Origin: JBBDRW01 sp040905265
GTDB lineage: Bacteria > Bacteroidota > Rhodothermia > Balneolales > Balneolaceae
Length of the DNA: 16,032 nt
Direction of reading: 5' to 3'
NCBI GenBank assembly: GCA_040905265.1
Contig: JBBDRW010000173.1
Span: forward strand, 1 to 16,032
Shown here: positions 7,281 through 13,980 of the stretch, one piece after another
How the letters are laid out: each line of letters opens with the position of its first letter
Position numbering within the stretch: position 1 is the stretch's first letter
Made by a program: the position numbers and the translations under genes
Notes under the pieces: generated by a model
The model's database searches: none
Told to the model about the DNA's origin: nothing
What the model saw: the letters and a program-made list of their open reading frames with translations, nothing else

Positions 7281-7310
7281 TTTACATTTATCTGAATTCT
7301 TCTATATTGG
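7281..7310 (+). promoter_or_regulatory. Candidate promoter of the LuxR-type regulator gene
   Basis: TATATTGG (7303-7310) differs from the TAnnTTTG -7 consensus by one base. A weak -33-like TTTA (7281-7284) sits about 19 nt upstream. It would give a leader of roughly 25 nt before the ATG at 7341. The support is position and similarity only. Confidence 0.3.
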
Positions 7311-7340
7311 CTTTTCTACTTGTGGTTAAATTCTGCTAAG

Positions 7341-7991
7341 ATGGCGGCAATACGGGTACTGGTTGCAGATTCTACCGATATTTCGTTGGCAGGCATCTGC
7401 ACCCTTCTGAATCAAAGAGACTCTTTTCAAGTTGTTGGAAAGGCAAAATCCGGCTCCCGGACCTGCATGCTTTACGCCGCCCACTTGCCGGATGTCTGCC
7501 TTATATCTTCCAATCTGAGAGACCTGACCATCCGGGAGATTATGAAGAAATTTCGGATGGCCGATCCAAACCCTAGGGTAATCGTCTTGAGTGATTCGAC
7601 CAATCTGACACACATCCATAACTCACTGCAAGCAGGTATTTCCGGATACCTGTCCAAGTCCGTATCGGAAAAGGAGCTGTGCAAAGCACTGGCCAATGTT
7701 TCAAAAGGAGAGAATTTTTTTAGCAGCACACTCTCACACCTGATTTCGAACCGGAAAATCGATCTTTCAAAGAAGGTGAACAACCCTGCATCTGACAGTA
7801 TCATCACCAAACGGGAAAAGGAGATCCTGACATTAATCACAGATGGATATACAAGCCAGGAGATTGCAGAGTTACTCTTTATCAGCCCGCGAACAGTTGA
7901 CAAACATCGTGCAAACTTGCTGCAAAAACTGAATGTAAAAAATACAGCCGGACTGGTTCGCTATGCAGTCACAATGGGGCACTTGTCATGA
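7341..7991 (+). CDS. LuxR/NarL-type regulator with degenerate receiver domain
   Basis: A 216-residue protein with response-regulator architecture: a receiver-like domain (about 3-120) and a LuxR-type helix-turn-helix (about 155-212) with TKREKEILTLITDGYTSQEIA and ISPRTVDKHRANLLQKLNV. The DNA-binding half is typical. In the receiver, the conserved lysine (K106 in GYLSK) and the Ser/Thr switch (S84) are kept. The phosphoacceptor position in DVCLISSNL is Ser56 instead of Asp, and only one of the usual acidic pair remains after strand 1 (D10-S11). It is therefore probably not controlled by ordinary Asp phosphorylation. No histidine kinase is nearby. I start at the ATG at 7341, because a TTG at 7320 would add seven residues outside the fold. 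A strong terminator follows at 8108-8147. Confidence 0.88.
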   Translation: MAAIRVLVADSTDISLAGICTLLNQRDSFQVVGKAKSGSRTCMLYAAHLPDVCLISSNLRDLTIREIMKKFRMADPNPRVIVLSDSTNLTHIHNSLQAGISGYLSKSVSEKELCKALANVSKGENFFSSTLSHLISNRKIDLSKKVNNPASDSIITKREKEILTLITDGYTSQEIAELLFISPRTVDKHRANLLQKLNVKNTAGLVRYAVTMGHLS

Positions 7992-8107
7992 CGAACTGTG
8001 AACCAAAATCTTGCCGTAAAAAATACGTATTTATACCTATTGCAGTGAAGGCTTGATAAAAGTATGTTTTATTTGCAAATGGGGTAATAGCCGTCTGTAG
8101 ATGATAT

Positions 8108-8147
8108 TTAGCAGCCATTCTTGATTGAGTGGCTGCTAATTTTTTTT
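8108..8147 (+). terminator. Intrinsic terminator of the regulator gene
   Basis: A perfect 10-bp stem (TTAGCAGCCA 8108-8117 with TGGCTGCTAA 8130-8139) with a 12-nt loop is followed by eight T's (8140-8147). It lies about 116 nt after the regulator stop codon, so the transcript has a noticeable 3' UTR. Confidence 0.92.
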
Positions 8148-8222
8148 CTCCTCTTGAAATTTCCCCACTTTTGCTCTCAAAATTGGACATCCGGCTGAAA
8201 CTCATCAGAAGTGAAAAAGCTG

Positions 8223-8296
8223 TAGCGTGGGGCGGAATCGAACCGCCGACCTCCGGGTTATGAATCCGACGCTCTCACCAACTGAGCTACCACGCC
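8223..8296 (-). tRNA. tRNA-Met (CAT), probably elongator
   Basis: A 74-nt cloverleaf on the minus strand. It has a 7-bp acceptor stem (GGCGTGG with CCACGCT, first pair G-U), D-arm GCTC/GAGC, anticodon loop TTCATAA with anticodon CAT (complement of 8260-8262), T-arm GGCGG-TTCGATT-CCGCC and discriminator A. The three G-C pairs of initiator tRNA are absent from the anticodon stem, so this is not tRNA-fMet. A lysidine-modified tRNA-Ile with CAT anticodon is the alternative and cannot be excluded by eye. The last anticodon-stem pair is an A-C mismatch (31-39). The 3' CCA is not encoded, so it would be added by CCA transferase. Its own promoter lies at 8332-8363. Confidence 0.93.
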
Positions 8297-8331
8297 TTTA
8301 TTCGGATACTTCCTACTCGAAAAAAGAGTAG

Positions 8332-8363
8332 CAAATATAACATTTTTTCTACGGAATGGAGAA
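8332..8363 (-). promoter_or_regulatory. Promoter of the tRNA gene
   Basis: On the minus strand TATATTTG (8332-8339) matches the TAnnTTTG -7 consensus exactly. A -33-like TTC (8361-8363) lies 21 nt upstream. A small inverted repeat CTACTC/GAGTAG (8313-8318 with 8326-8331) lies at the expected transcription start. The -7 element ends about 36 nt before the mature tRNA 5' end. Confidence 0.55.
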
Positions 8364-8651
8364 GACTTTTTATAACTAATTTCCCTGTCATTCGGGTATA
8401 TCCGGAGCTATACATTTCCGATTCTATACCCGGTGTTCGGATCTTTGCCGTGATTACGATATCCTTCCCCCGGATGCGATGAGTATGGTAACCCATACTT
8501 CGTTGATAGAAAAACAATCTTTAACTTGAACAGGATCAGGGCTATTTTACAACAAAACCGAAACTGAAGGTTGTGAACCGATAAATGGAGATATCGACCC
8601 CATAGCCAATCCGCAACATACCGGATGTAAATTGAAGCGAAAAGACTGAAC
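8364..8651. other. Intergenic region and putative proS leader with inverted repeats
   Basis: No gene is recognised between the tRNA promoter and proS. Two clean inverted repeats are visible. CGGGTATA (8393-8400) pairs with TATACCCG (8425-8432) over a 24-nt loop. AGTATGG (8482-8488) pairs with CCATACT (8493-8499) over a 4-nt loop. Neither is followed by a T-run, so they do not look like terminators. They could belong to a long 5' leader of proS or be protein-binding sites. No known riboswitch is recognised. Confidence 0.35.
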
Positions 8652-10115
8652 ATGGCAAAAAAAATTACCAATCGCAGCGAAGACTATTCTCAGTGGTATC
8701 TGGATGTAGTGAAGGAGGCAAAACTGGCTGATCACTCCCCGGTAAGGGGCTGTATGATTATCCGTCCAAACGGCTTTTCACTTTGGGAAAATATGAAGAG
8801 AGCTCTGGACCAGATGTTTAAGGAGACGGGACATGAGAATGCCTATTTCCCGCTTTTCATACCCAAATCATTTCTCTCCAAAGAGGCGCAGCATGTCGAG
8901 GGATTTGCCAAAGAGTGTGCGGTCGTTACACACAGCCGGCTGCGAAGCATTGATGGAGGGGTAGAAGTTGACCCTGAATCCCGCCTTGATGAGGAATTGA
9001 TTGTCCGTCCAACCTCGGAAACAATTATCTGGGATGCCTATCGGGACTGGATTCAATCCTACCGGGATCTTCCAATCCTGATCAACCAGTGGGCAAATGT
9101 TGTCCGATGGGAGATGCGAACACGCCTGTTTCTCCGGACCATGGAGTTTCTCTGGCAGGAGGGGCATACAGCACATGCCACCAAAAGCGAGGCGGTAGAG
9201 GAGGCCGAGAAGATGCTTCAGGTCTACAAAACCTTTGCCGAGGAGTATATGGCGATGCCTGTAAAAACAGGTGTTAAAACTGCTTCCGAACGATTTGCCG
9301 GCGCCGTAGACACCTATTGTATTGAAGCTCTGATGCAGGATGGAAAAGCACTCCAGGCCGGCACATCCCATTTCCTGGGACAAAATTTTGCAAAAGCGTT
9401 TGATGTACGATTCCAGGACAGAGATGGGGAGCATAAATTGGTCTGGGCGACAAGTTGGGGGGTTTCTACACGTCTGGTCGGCGGTTTGATTATGACTCAT
9501 TCCGACGACAATGGCCTTGTTATCCCTCCGAAACTGGCCCCGGTACAGGTTGTTATCGTTCCGATCTGGAGAAGTGATGACGAGCAGCAGGAGGTCATGG
9601 AATATGCCACCCCGATTGTTCAGGAGTTGAAGGAAGCGGGCGTTTCCGTAAAACTGGATGATCGTGACAACTACAAACCCGGCTGGAAATTTGCAGAACA
9701 CGAAGTACAGGGTATCCCTATCAGAATTGCCGTTGGCCCGAGAGATGTTAAGAACGGGAATCTGGAAATTGCACGCCGTGATACTCTTGAAAAAGAGATC
9801 GTCACCAGAAGTGGCATTGCTGACCGTATAACCGGCCTGCTTGAGACGATTCAACAGGAACTTTTTCAGAGAGCGAAAGAGAGGATGGACAACCAGACCC
9901 GCAACGTCGATTCCTATGAGGAGTTCAAGAAGGAGATTGAACGAGGTGGCTTTATCTATGCTCACTGGGATGGAACGGATGAGACAGAATCACGTATTAA
10001 AGAAGAGACGAAAGCGACAATCCGCTGTATCTCTGACGAGTTTGACCAACCCGGAACCTGCATGGTTTCCGGAAAACCGTCCCGAAGACGGGTACTTTTT
10101 GCAAGATCCTATTAG
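8652..10115 (+). CDS. proS: Proline--tRNA ligase, archaeal/eukaryotic-like short type
   Basis: A 487-residue class IIa synthetase that charges tRNA-Pro. It is the short type without the bacterial editing (INS) domain between motifs 2 and 3. Visible blocks are the N-terminal RSEDYSQWYLDVVKEAKLAD, VRGCMIIRPNGFSLWE (31-46), the proline-site RPTSET (119-124), motif 2 RWEMRTRLFLRTMEFLWQEG (152-171), GTSHFLGQNF (237-246) and motif 3 around TSWGVSTRLVGGLI (267-280). An anticodon-binding domain (about 297-400) precedes a C-terminal domain that ends in LFARSY, the conserved terminal tyrosine of this type. Most of the zinc cysteines of archaeal enzymes are missing, as is common in bacterial members. 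It heads a cluster with the NAD(P)HX repair gene. No Shine-Dalgarno sequence is seen. Confidence 0.96.
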   Translation: MAKKITNRSEDYSQWYLDVVKEAKLADHSPVRGCMIIRPNGFSLWENMKRALDQMFKETGHENAYFPLFIPKSFLSKEAQHVEGFAKECAVVTHSRLRSIDGGVEVDPESRLDEELIVRPTSETIIWDAYRDWIQSYRDLPILINQWANVVRWEMRTRLFLRTMEFLWQEGHTAHATKSEAVEEAEKMLQVYKTFAEEYMAMPVKTGVKTASERFAGAVDTYCIEALMQDGKALQAGTSHFLGQNFAKAFDVRFQDRDGEHKLVWATSWGVSTRLVGGLIMTHSDDNGLVIPPKLAPVQVVIVPIWRSDDEQQEVMEYATPIVQELKEAGVSVKLDDRDNYKPGWKFAEHEVQGIPIRIAVGPRDVKNGNLEIARRDTLEKEIVTRSGIADRITGLLETIQQELFQRAKERMDNQTRNVDSYEEFKKEIERGGFIYAHWDGTDETESRIKEETKATIRCISDEFDQPGTCMVSGKPSRRRVLFARSY

Positions 10116-10136
10116 GAGGCTTTGAAAAACGTTACT

Positions 10137-11648
10137 ATGGTGAATCTCAGAGACATCTACTCATATCGAGTGTGCAGTGCCAAACAGTGCAGGGCGGCAG
10201 ATCGCAAAACAATTGACGATTTCGGTGTGGATGGGTTTACCCTGATGGAGACGGCCGGCCTACAGGCGGCCAGATCTGTTTCGCAGAAAATTGAGGATGG
10301 AGCAACCGGACTTTTTATCTGCGGTAAAGGCAACAATGCCGGAGATGCACTTGTAGTGGCGCGGTACCTCGCCATAAACAACCGTCACAGTTGTACTATT
10401 CTGTTTATGTTTGGGCAGGAAGATCTGTCGACGGATACAAATAGAAATCTCAACCTTCTCAAATCACTCGCGCAACAAGGTCTGGATATTCAGTTCACAG
10501 ACGATGTTGAGCGTATCCGGGAAGCCCGTTGGGATTATCTGGCAGACGGGATGATTGGCACCGGCCTGGCCAGTGAGCTTCGCGCCCCTTTGGACCGCGC
10601 CGTCCATTTGATTAATGAACAGGACTCTACCGTTTTTGCATTGGATATGCCGACCGGAATCCATACAGACTCCGGAGTTGTCATGGGATGTGCGGTGAAA
10701 GCAGACTATACCCTCAGTTTCGGTGCACTCAAAACGGGCTACTACCTGCAGAACGGTCCAGTATACGCAGGCACCATTGAACAGATTAACCTGACGTTTC
10801 CGGACTCTCTCCGTGAATCTGCAATAACACTTCTCGACTCGACAGTTGCCGATACATTTCCACCGGTTATCCGGCATGAAAATCATAAGTACAGCAATGG
10901 GGTGCTCTATATTATTGCCGGATCTGAGGGATTGACAGGTGCCGCAATTATGGCTGCAAAAAGTGCCTGGGCCAGTGGCACCGGTGCCATCTTTCTGCTT
11001 GCACCCCGGGGGCTTCTGCCAATCTACGAACAATGTCTGCCACAAATAATCAAATGCCCTGTCGGCACTCCTGAAGAGCGTATCTTTTCGGTTGCCCATA
11101 TCAATGAAACAAAAGAGATACTTGCAAGACACAAAGGGGCCCTGCTGATTGGCCCGGGACTTGGCAGAGACAACGGAACGGTACAATTTACAAGGAAAAT
11201 TCTGGAACACTTTTCCGGAAACGCAGTGATAGATGCCGATGCTCTAGTCTCATTTTCAGGTGCAGAACAGCCAGGCGGCTGTTCCTGGATCGTAACTCCC
11301 CACCCCGGTGAGCTGAAACATATCGGACATACATATCAGGACGATTACTCAAGGCTTGACTGGGCAACATCATACATGGATACAAGAAATCTATCTGTTG
11401 TTTCCAAAGGAGATCCAACCATTGCCCGAATGGAAGATGGACATTGCTATGTAACCGGCTACGATACCAAAATATTCTCAAGAGCCGGATTCGGGGATCT
11501 GTTATCAGGAATGATTGCCGGGTACCTCTCATTCACCGGCGATCCGGAGCAGAGCATACTTTCCGGATTAACAGACGGATATCGAAAGGTAAAACAGTTC
11601 AAAAACAGACATCCTCACACACCGGTTGAACCCGAACATTTAATATGA
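10137..11648 (+). CDS. nnr: Bifunctional NAD(P)HX epimerase / ADP-dependent NAD(P)HX dehydratase
   Basis: A fused metabolite-repair enzyme that restores damaged hydrated NADH/NADPH. The N-terminal epimerase half (YjeF-N, about 10-225) shows SAKQCRAADRKTI, GKGNNAGDALVVARYL and LDMPTGIHTDSG. The C-terminal ribokinase-like dehydratase half (about 245-500) shows YIIAGSEGLTGAA, GPGLGRD, DADAL, TPHPGE and AGFGDLLSGMIAG with the catalytic Asp. The ATP/ADP-site region before GFGD (GYDTKIFSRA) is less standard than usual. Start choice is uncertain. AGGAGG (10114-10119) overlaps the proS stop but is 2 nt from a TTG (10122) and 17 nt from this ATG. Both starts precede the fold. It is cotranscribed with proS and overlaps the next gene by ATGA. 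Confidence 0.88.
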   Translation: MVNLRDIYSYRVCSAKQCRAADRKTIDDFGVDGFTLMETAGLQAARSVSQKIEDGATGLFICGKGNNAGDALVVARYLAINNRHSCTILFMFGQEDLSTDTNRNLNLLKSLAQQGLDIQFTDDVERIREARWDYLADGMIGTGLASELRAPLDRAVHLINEQDSTVFALDMPTGIHTDSGVVMGCAVKADYTLSFGALKTGYYLQNGPVYAGTIEQINLTFPDSLRESAITLLDSTVADTFPPVIRHENHKYSNGVLYIIAGSEGLTGAAIMAAKSAWASGTGAIFLLAPRGLLPIYEQCLPQIIKCPVGTPEERIFSVAHINETKEILARHKGALLIGPGLGRDNGTVQFTRKILEHFSGNAVIDADALVSFSGAEQPGGCSWIVTPHPGELKHIGHTYQDDYSRLDWATSYMDTRNLSVVSKGDPTIARMEDGHCYVTGYDTKIFSRAGFGDLLSGMIAGYLSFTGDPEQSILSGLTDGYRKVKQFKNRHPHTPVEPEHLI

Positions 11649-12064
11649 TTTCCAAAACGCTGGTTTTCCTTTCGAATCACCGTTATTTCCTCTACATCAG
11701 CTTGCTCTTGCTTACAGTCATCACTCTGTCCCTTACACTTCTCCCTCCCGACAAAATCTCACCAGACCACAGACTGTTGCAATATGACAAACTGGGACAT
11801 TCCATCATGTTCGGGAGCTGGACACTCCTGCTTGGGCTTACCAGAATCGTATCTAATCTTCGTCCACTCCCACTGCTTCCAATATTTTTAACCGGCAGTA
11901 TCTTTGGCATCACTGTTGAAATCCTTCAAGAGATACTACCTGTGGATCGGCAAGCAGACCCCTATGATGCCCTTGCCGATATAGCCGGATGCCTGATCGC
12001 CATTTTCATTTTAAATATTATTACAAAATATTCGAAAATCTTGTACCGTTCTATGGAACAGTAG
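11645..12064 (+). CDS. VanZ-like family membrane protein
   Basis: A small integral membrane protein of 139 residues with about four hydrophobic segments (roughly 13-33, 53-70, 74-96 and 111-128). The VanZ-like signature is present: DKLGHSIMFGSWTLLLGL (48-65), then VEILQEILPVDRQADPYDAL (91-110) and ADIAGCL. VanZ itself gives low-level teicoplanin resistance, but most family members have no known function, and resistance should not be assumed here. Its ATG overlaps the stop of the NAD(P)HX repair gene (ATGA at 11645-11648), so translation is probably coupled. No terminator is visible before the first tonB gene. Confidence 0.82.
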   Translation: MISKTLVFLSNHRYFLYISLLLLTVITLSLTLLPPDKISPDHRLLQYDKLGHSIMFGSWTLLLGLTRIVSNLRPLPLLPIFLTGSIFGITVEILQEILPVDRQADPYDALADIAGCLIAIFILNIITKYSKILYRSMEQ

Positions 12065-12178
12065 CCGGATAATCATTGTTTATGTTATTGATATTACAAG
12101 CAAAAAACCGTTACTTAAATGAGTTATCACTGACAGCGGTACCGGAACAGGAATTCAAATTCAACACACTTTATTCTC

Positions 12179-12835
12179 ATGTCTGAACGAAAGAGACCGA
12201 AAGTAGACCTGAAAAAATATTACACAATTTTTCTCCAATTGGGGCTTGTTTTTACCCTGGTTTTATTCATTGTTGCCGTTAAGGTGAATCTGGAAAGTGA
12301 AGGGCCTGAATCGTACGAACTGGACGAGCAGGATGTCATTGAGATGGAGGAGATTATTCGAACGGAACATATTGAAACCCCGCCTCCGCCTCCGAGGCCT
12401 CCCGTTCCACAGGAAGTGCCCAATGACGAAATCATTGATGATGTAGATCTGAACCTTGATGCCGATCTCACATTGGACGGCCCAATGGAGGTACCTCCGC
12501 CCCCTGCACAGGATGAAGAAGAGCCTGAAGAGGATTTCTTTAAGGTAGTTGAACAGATGCCTGAACTGATTGGCGGGCTGTCAGAGCTTCAAAGTAAAAT
12601 AACATATCCCGAAAGAGCGAGAAGGGCCGGGATTGAAGGCAGGGTATTTGTCCAGTTTATTGTGAATGAACAGGGTGAAGTGGAAAATCCCCAGGTTATT
12701 CGGGGCATTGGCGCCGGGTGCGATGAAGAGGCGCTCCGTGCTGTCCGGGATGCGCAATTCCGGCCAGGCTTGCAACGGGGCCGTCCAGTCCGGGTTCAAT
12801 ATAGCCTTCCGATAGTTTTTCGGCTCCAGGACTAA
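12179..12835 (+). CDS. TonB family energy transducer, copy 1
   Basis: A 218-residue inner-membrane-anchored periplasmic protein expected to pass proton-motive energy from ExbB/ExbD to TonB-dependent outer-membrane receptors. There is a short cytoplasmic N-terminus (1-15) and one membrane helix (about 16-36). A proline-rich stretch (TPPPPPRPPVP, 67-77) is followed by a strongly acidic linker (about 79-127). The TonB C-terminal domain (about 137-216) carries YPERARRAGIEGRVFVQFIV, GAGCDEEALRA and LPIVFRL. The linker is short and acidic rather than the long Pro-Glu/Pro-Lys rod of E. coli TonB. It is the first of three tandem paralogs and nearly identical to copy 2 across the C-terminal domain. 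A strong terminator follows at 12924-12975. Confidence 0.93.
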   Translation: MSERKRPKVDLKKYYTIFLQLGLVFTLVLFIVAVKVNLESEGPESYELDEQDVIEMEEIIRTEHIETPPPPPRPPVPQEVPNDEIIDDVDLNLDADLTLDGPMEVPPPPAQDEEEPEEDFFKVVEQMPELIGGLSELQSKITYPERARRAGIEGRVFVQFIVNEQGEVENPQVIRGIGAGCDEEALRAVRDAQFRPGLQRGRPVRVQYSLPIVFRLQD

Positions 12836-12874
12836 CTGTTTAACTGCAGAGAAGCTTTCAAATAATCTGTATTG

Positions 12875-12895
12875 TGTCAGATCCCGGGTCTGACA
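12875..12895. repeat. 21-bp palindrome downstream of TonB copy 1
   Basis: TGTCAGA (12875-12881) and TCTGACA (12889-12895) flank a GC-rich centre that contains CCCGGG. It lies 40 nt after the stop codon and 29 nt before the terminator hairpin. It could be an RNA hairpin stabilising the 3' end or a protein-binding site. Nothing in the sequence decides between these. Confidence 0.5.
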
Positions 12896-12923
12896 GATAC
12901 CAATTATTCAACGACGTACTGAA

Positions 12924-12975
12924 CCCCTGCATGGATGAGTGATCTCCGATAATCACATCCATGCAGGGGTTTTTT
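12924..12975 (+). terminator. Strong intrinsic terminator after TonB copy 1
   Basis: A perfect 14-bp stem (CCCCTGCATGGATG 12924-12937 with its inverse 12956-12969) carries a loop that can pair further (TGAT/ATCA). It is followed directly by six T's (12970-12975). Confidence 0.95.
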
Positions 12976-13125
12976 AGTTTTATCCGTACACACACGTTTT
13001 TGATTTACCTGTGCGTTATCCAATTACGATGACAAGCCATTCAACGGACCGATGTATCCGTTTACAATTTATAATGGAAAGTTATACCCAAATAACATAG
13101 ATTGGCTTAGATTTTTACAACCATA

Positions 13126-13797
13126 ATGAACGATTATATGAAATCACGTAAAACACCTGAAGCCGATTTAAAAGGCTACTATACCGTTTTTCTTCAGATC
13201 GGACTGATAGCAACCCTTGTGATCTTTATTGTAGCAGTGAAAATGGATCTGAGTGGAGCGGAAGCGCCAGTCTATGTTCTCGATGAACAGGATGTCATTG
13301 AGATGGAGGATATTATACAGACACGGCACATTGAAACTCCTCCACCGCCGCCACGCCCGCCTGTTCCGATTGAGGTCCCCAATGATGAGATTATAGAAGA
13401 TATGGATCTCAATATCGATGCCGATCTCTCTCTTGACGGCCCACTCTCACTCCCGCCCCCACCACCGGCACAGGAAGATGAGGAGCCTGAAGAGGATTTC
13501 TTTGTCGTAGTAGAAGATATGCCTGAGCTGATTGGTGGCCTTTCAGAACTTCAAAGCCGCATCAACTACCCGGAGATGGCTCGAAGAGCCGGAATCGAAG
13601 GGCGGGTGTTCGTTCAATTTATTGTGAATGAACAAGGCGAGGTTGAAAACCCTGTCGTTATTCGTGGAATCGGCGGTGGTTGTGACGATGAGGCCCTCCG
13701 GGCAGTACGAGAAGCGCGATTCGTTCCGGGAAGACAACGCGGACGTCCGGTACGTGTCCAGTACAGTCTTCCGATTATTTTCCGGCTTCAGAATTAA
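13126..13797 (+). CDS. TonB family energy transducer, copy 2
   Basis: A 223-residue paralog with the same layout: cytoplasmic start, membrane helix (about 21-40), EQDVIEMEDIIQT, proline-rich TPPPPPRPPVPIEVP (71-85), acidic linker (88-133) and TonB C-terminal domain (about 142-221) with GGGCDDEALRAVREARF and LPIIFRLQN. I use the ATG at 13126 because MNDY aligns with MNEY of copy 3; an ATG four codons later is also possible. It is bounded by the terminator of copy 1 upstream and its own terminator downstream, so it is probably a separate transcription unit. Its partner receptor is unknown. Confidence 0.93.
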   Translation: MNDYMKSRKTPEADLKGYYTVFLQIGLIATLVIFIVAVKMDLSGAEAPVYVLDEQDVIEMEDIIQTRHIETPPPPPRPPVPIEVPNDEIIEDMDLNIDADLSLDGPLSLPPPPPAQEDEEPEEDFFVVVEDMPELIGGLSELQSRINYPEMARRAGIEGRVFVQFIVNEQGEVENPVVIRGIGGGCDDEALRAVREARFVPGRQRGRPVRVQYSLPIIFRLQN

Positions 13798-13822
13798 TCG
13801 GATTACACTTCTGATTTTATAA

Positions 13823-13861
13823 AAGCGTGTTCACCAAATGATTGGGAACACGCTTTTTTTA
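13823..13861 (+). terminator. Intrinsic terminator after TonB copy 2
   Basis: AAGCGTGTTC (13823-13832) pairs perfectly with GAACACGCTT (13846-13855), and the loop can extend the stem by CCAA/TTGG. A T-run from 13854 to 13861 follows. Confidence 0.92.
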
Positions 13862-13913
13862 TTCCAGTAATTGCTCCTCTCGAAGTACCGTTTCTCTATT
13901 GCCATTTTTTTGC

Positions 13914-13964
13914 TTGACTTTTTAAACTGTTTTGTTAATACTACACTCAATAATGGTACCATTA
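13914..13964 (+). promoter_or_regulatory. Candidate promoter and palindromic operator of TonB copy 3
   Basis: A TTGACT element (13914-13919) is followed 16 nt later by TAATAC (13936-13941). This is a plausible though imperfect promoter. Just downstream lies a perfect 14-bp palindrome TAATGGTACCATTA (13951-13964), ending 16 nt before the start codon. A palindrome at about the transcription start is where a repressor would bind. Copies 1 and 2 do not have this palindrome. Confidence 0.35.
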
Positions 13965-13980
13965 ACATAACAGAATAAAG

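Noticed and set aside
7320..7340. Upstream TTG start for the LuxR-type regulator
   Set aside because: It adds seven residues before the first strand of the receiver fold; the ATG at 7341 gives the normal N-terminus.
8868..9965. Long minus-strand open frame (365 codons) inside proS
   Set aside because: It is antisense to a clear ProRS with all catalytic motifs; its translation is Cys/Leu/Phe-rich and matches nothing.
10464..11210. Minus-strand open frame inside the NAD(P)HX repair gene
   Set aside because: It is a shadow of a well-supported coding region with a low-quality translation.
11645..12064. VanZ-like gene as an antibiotic resistance determinant
   Set aside because: No other vancomycin resistance gene is present, and most VanZ-like proteins are not linked to resistance.
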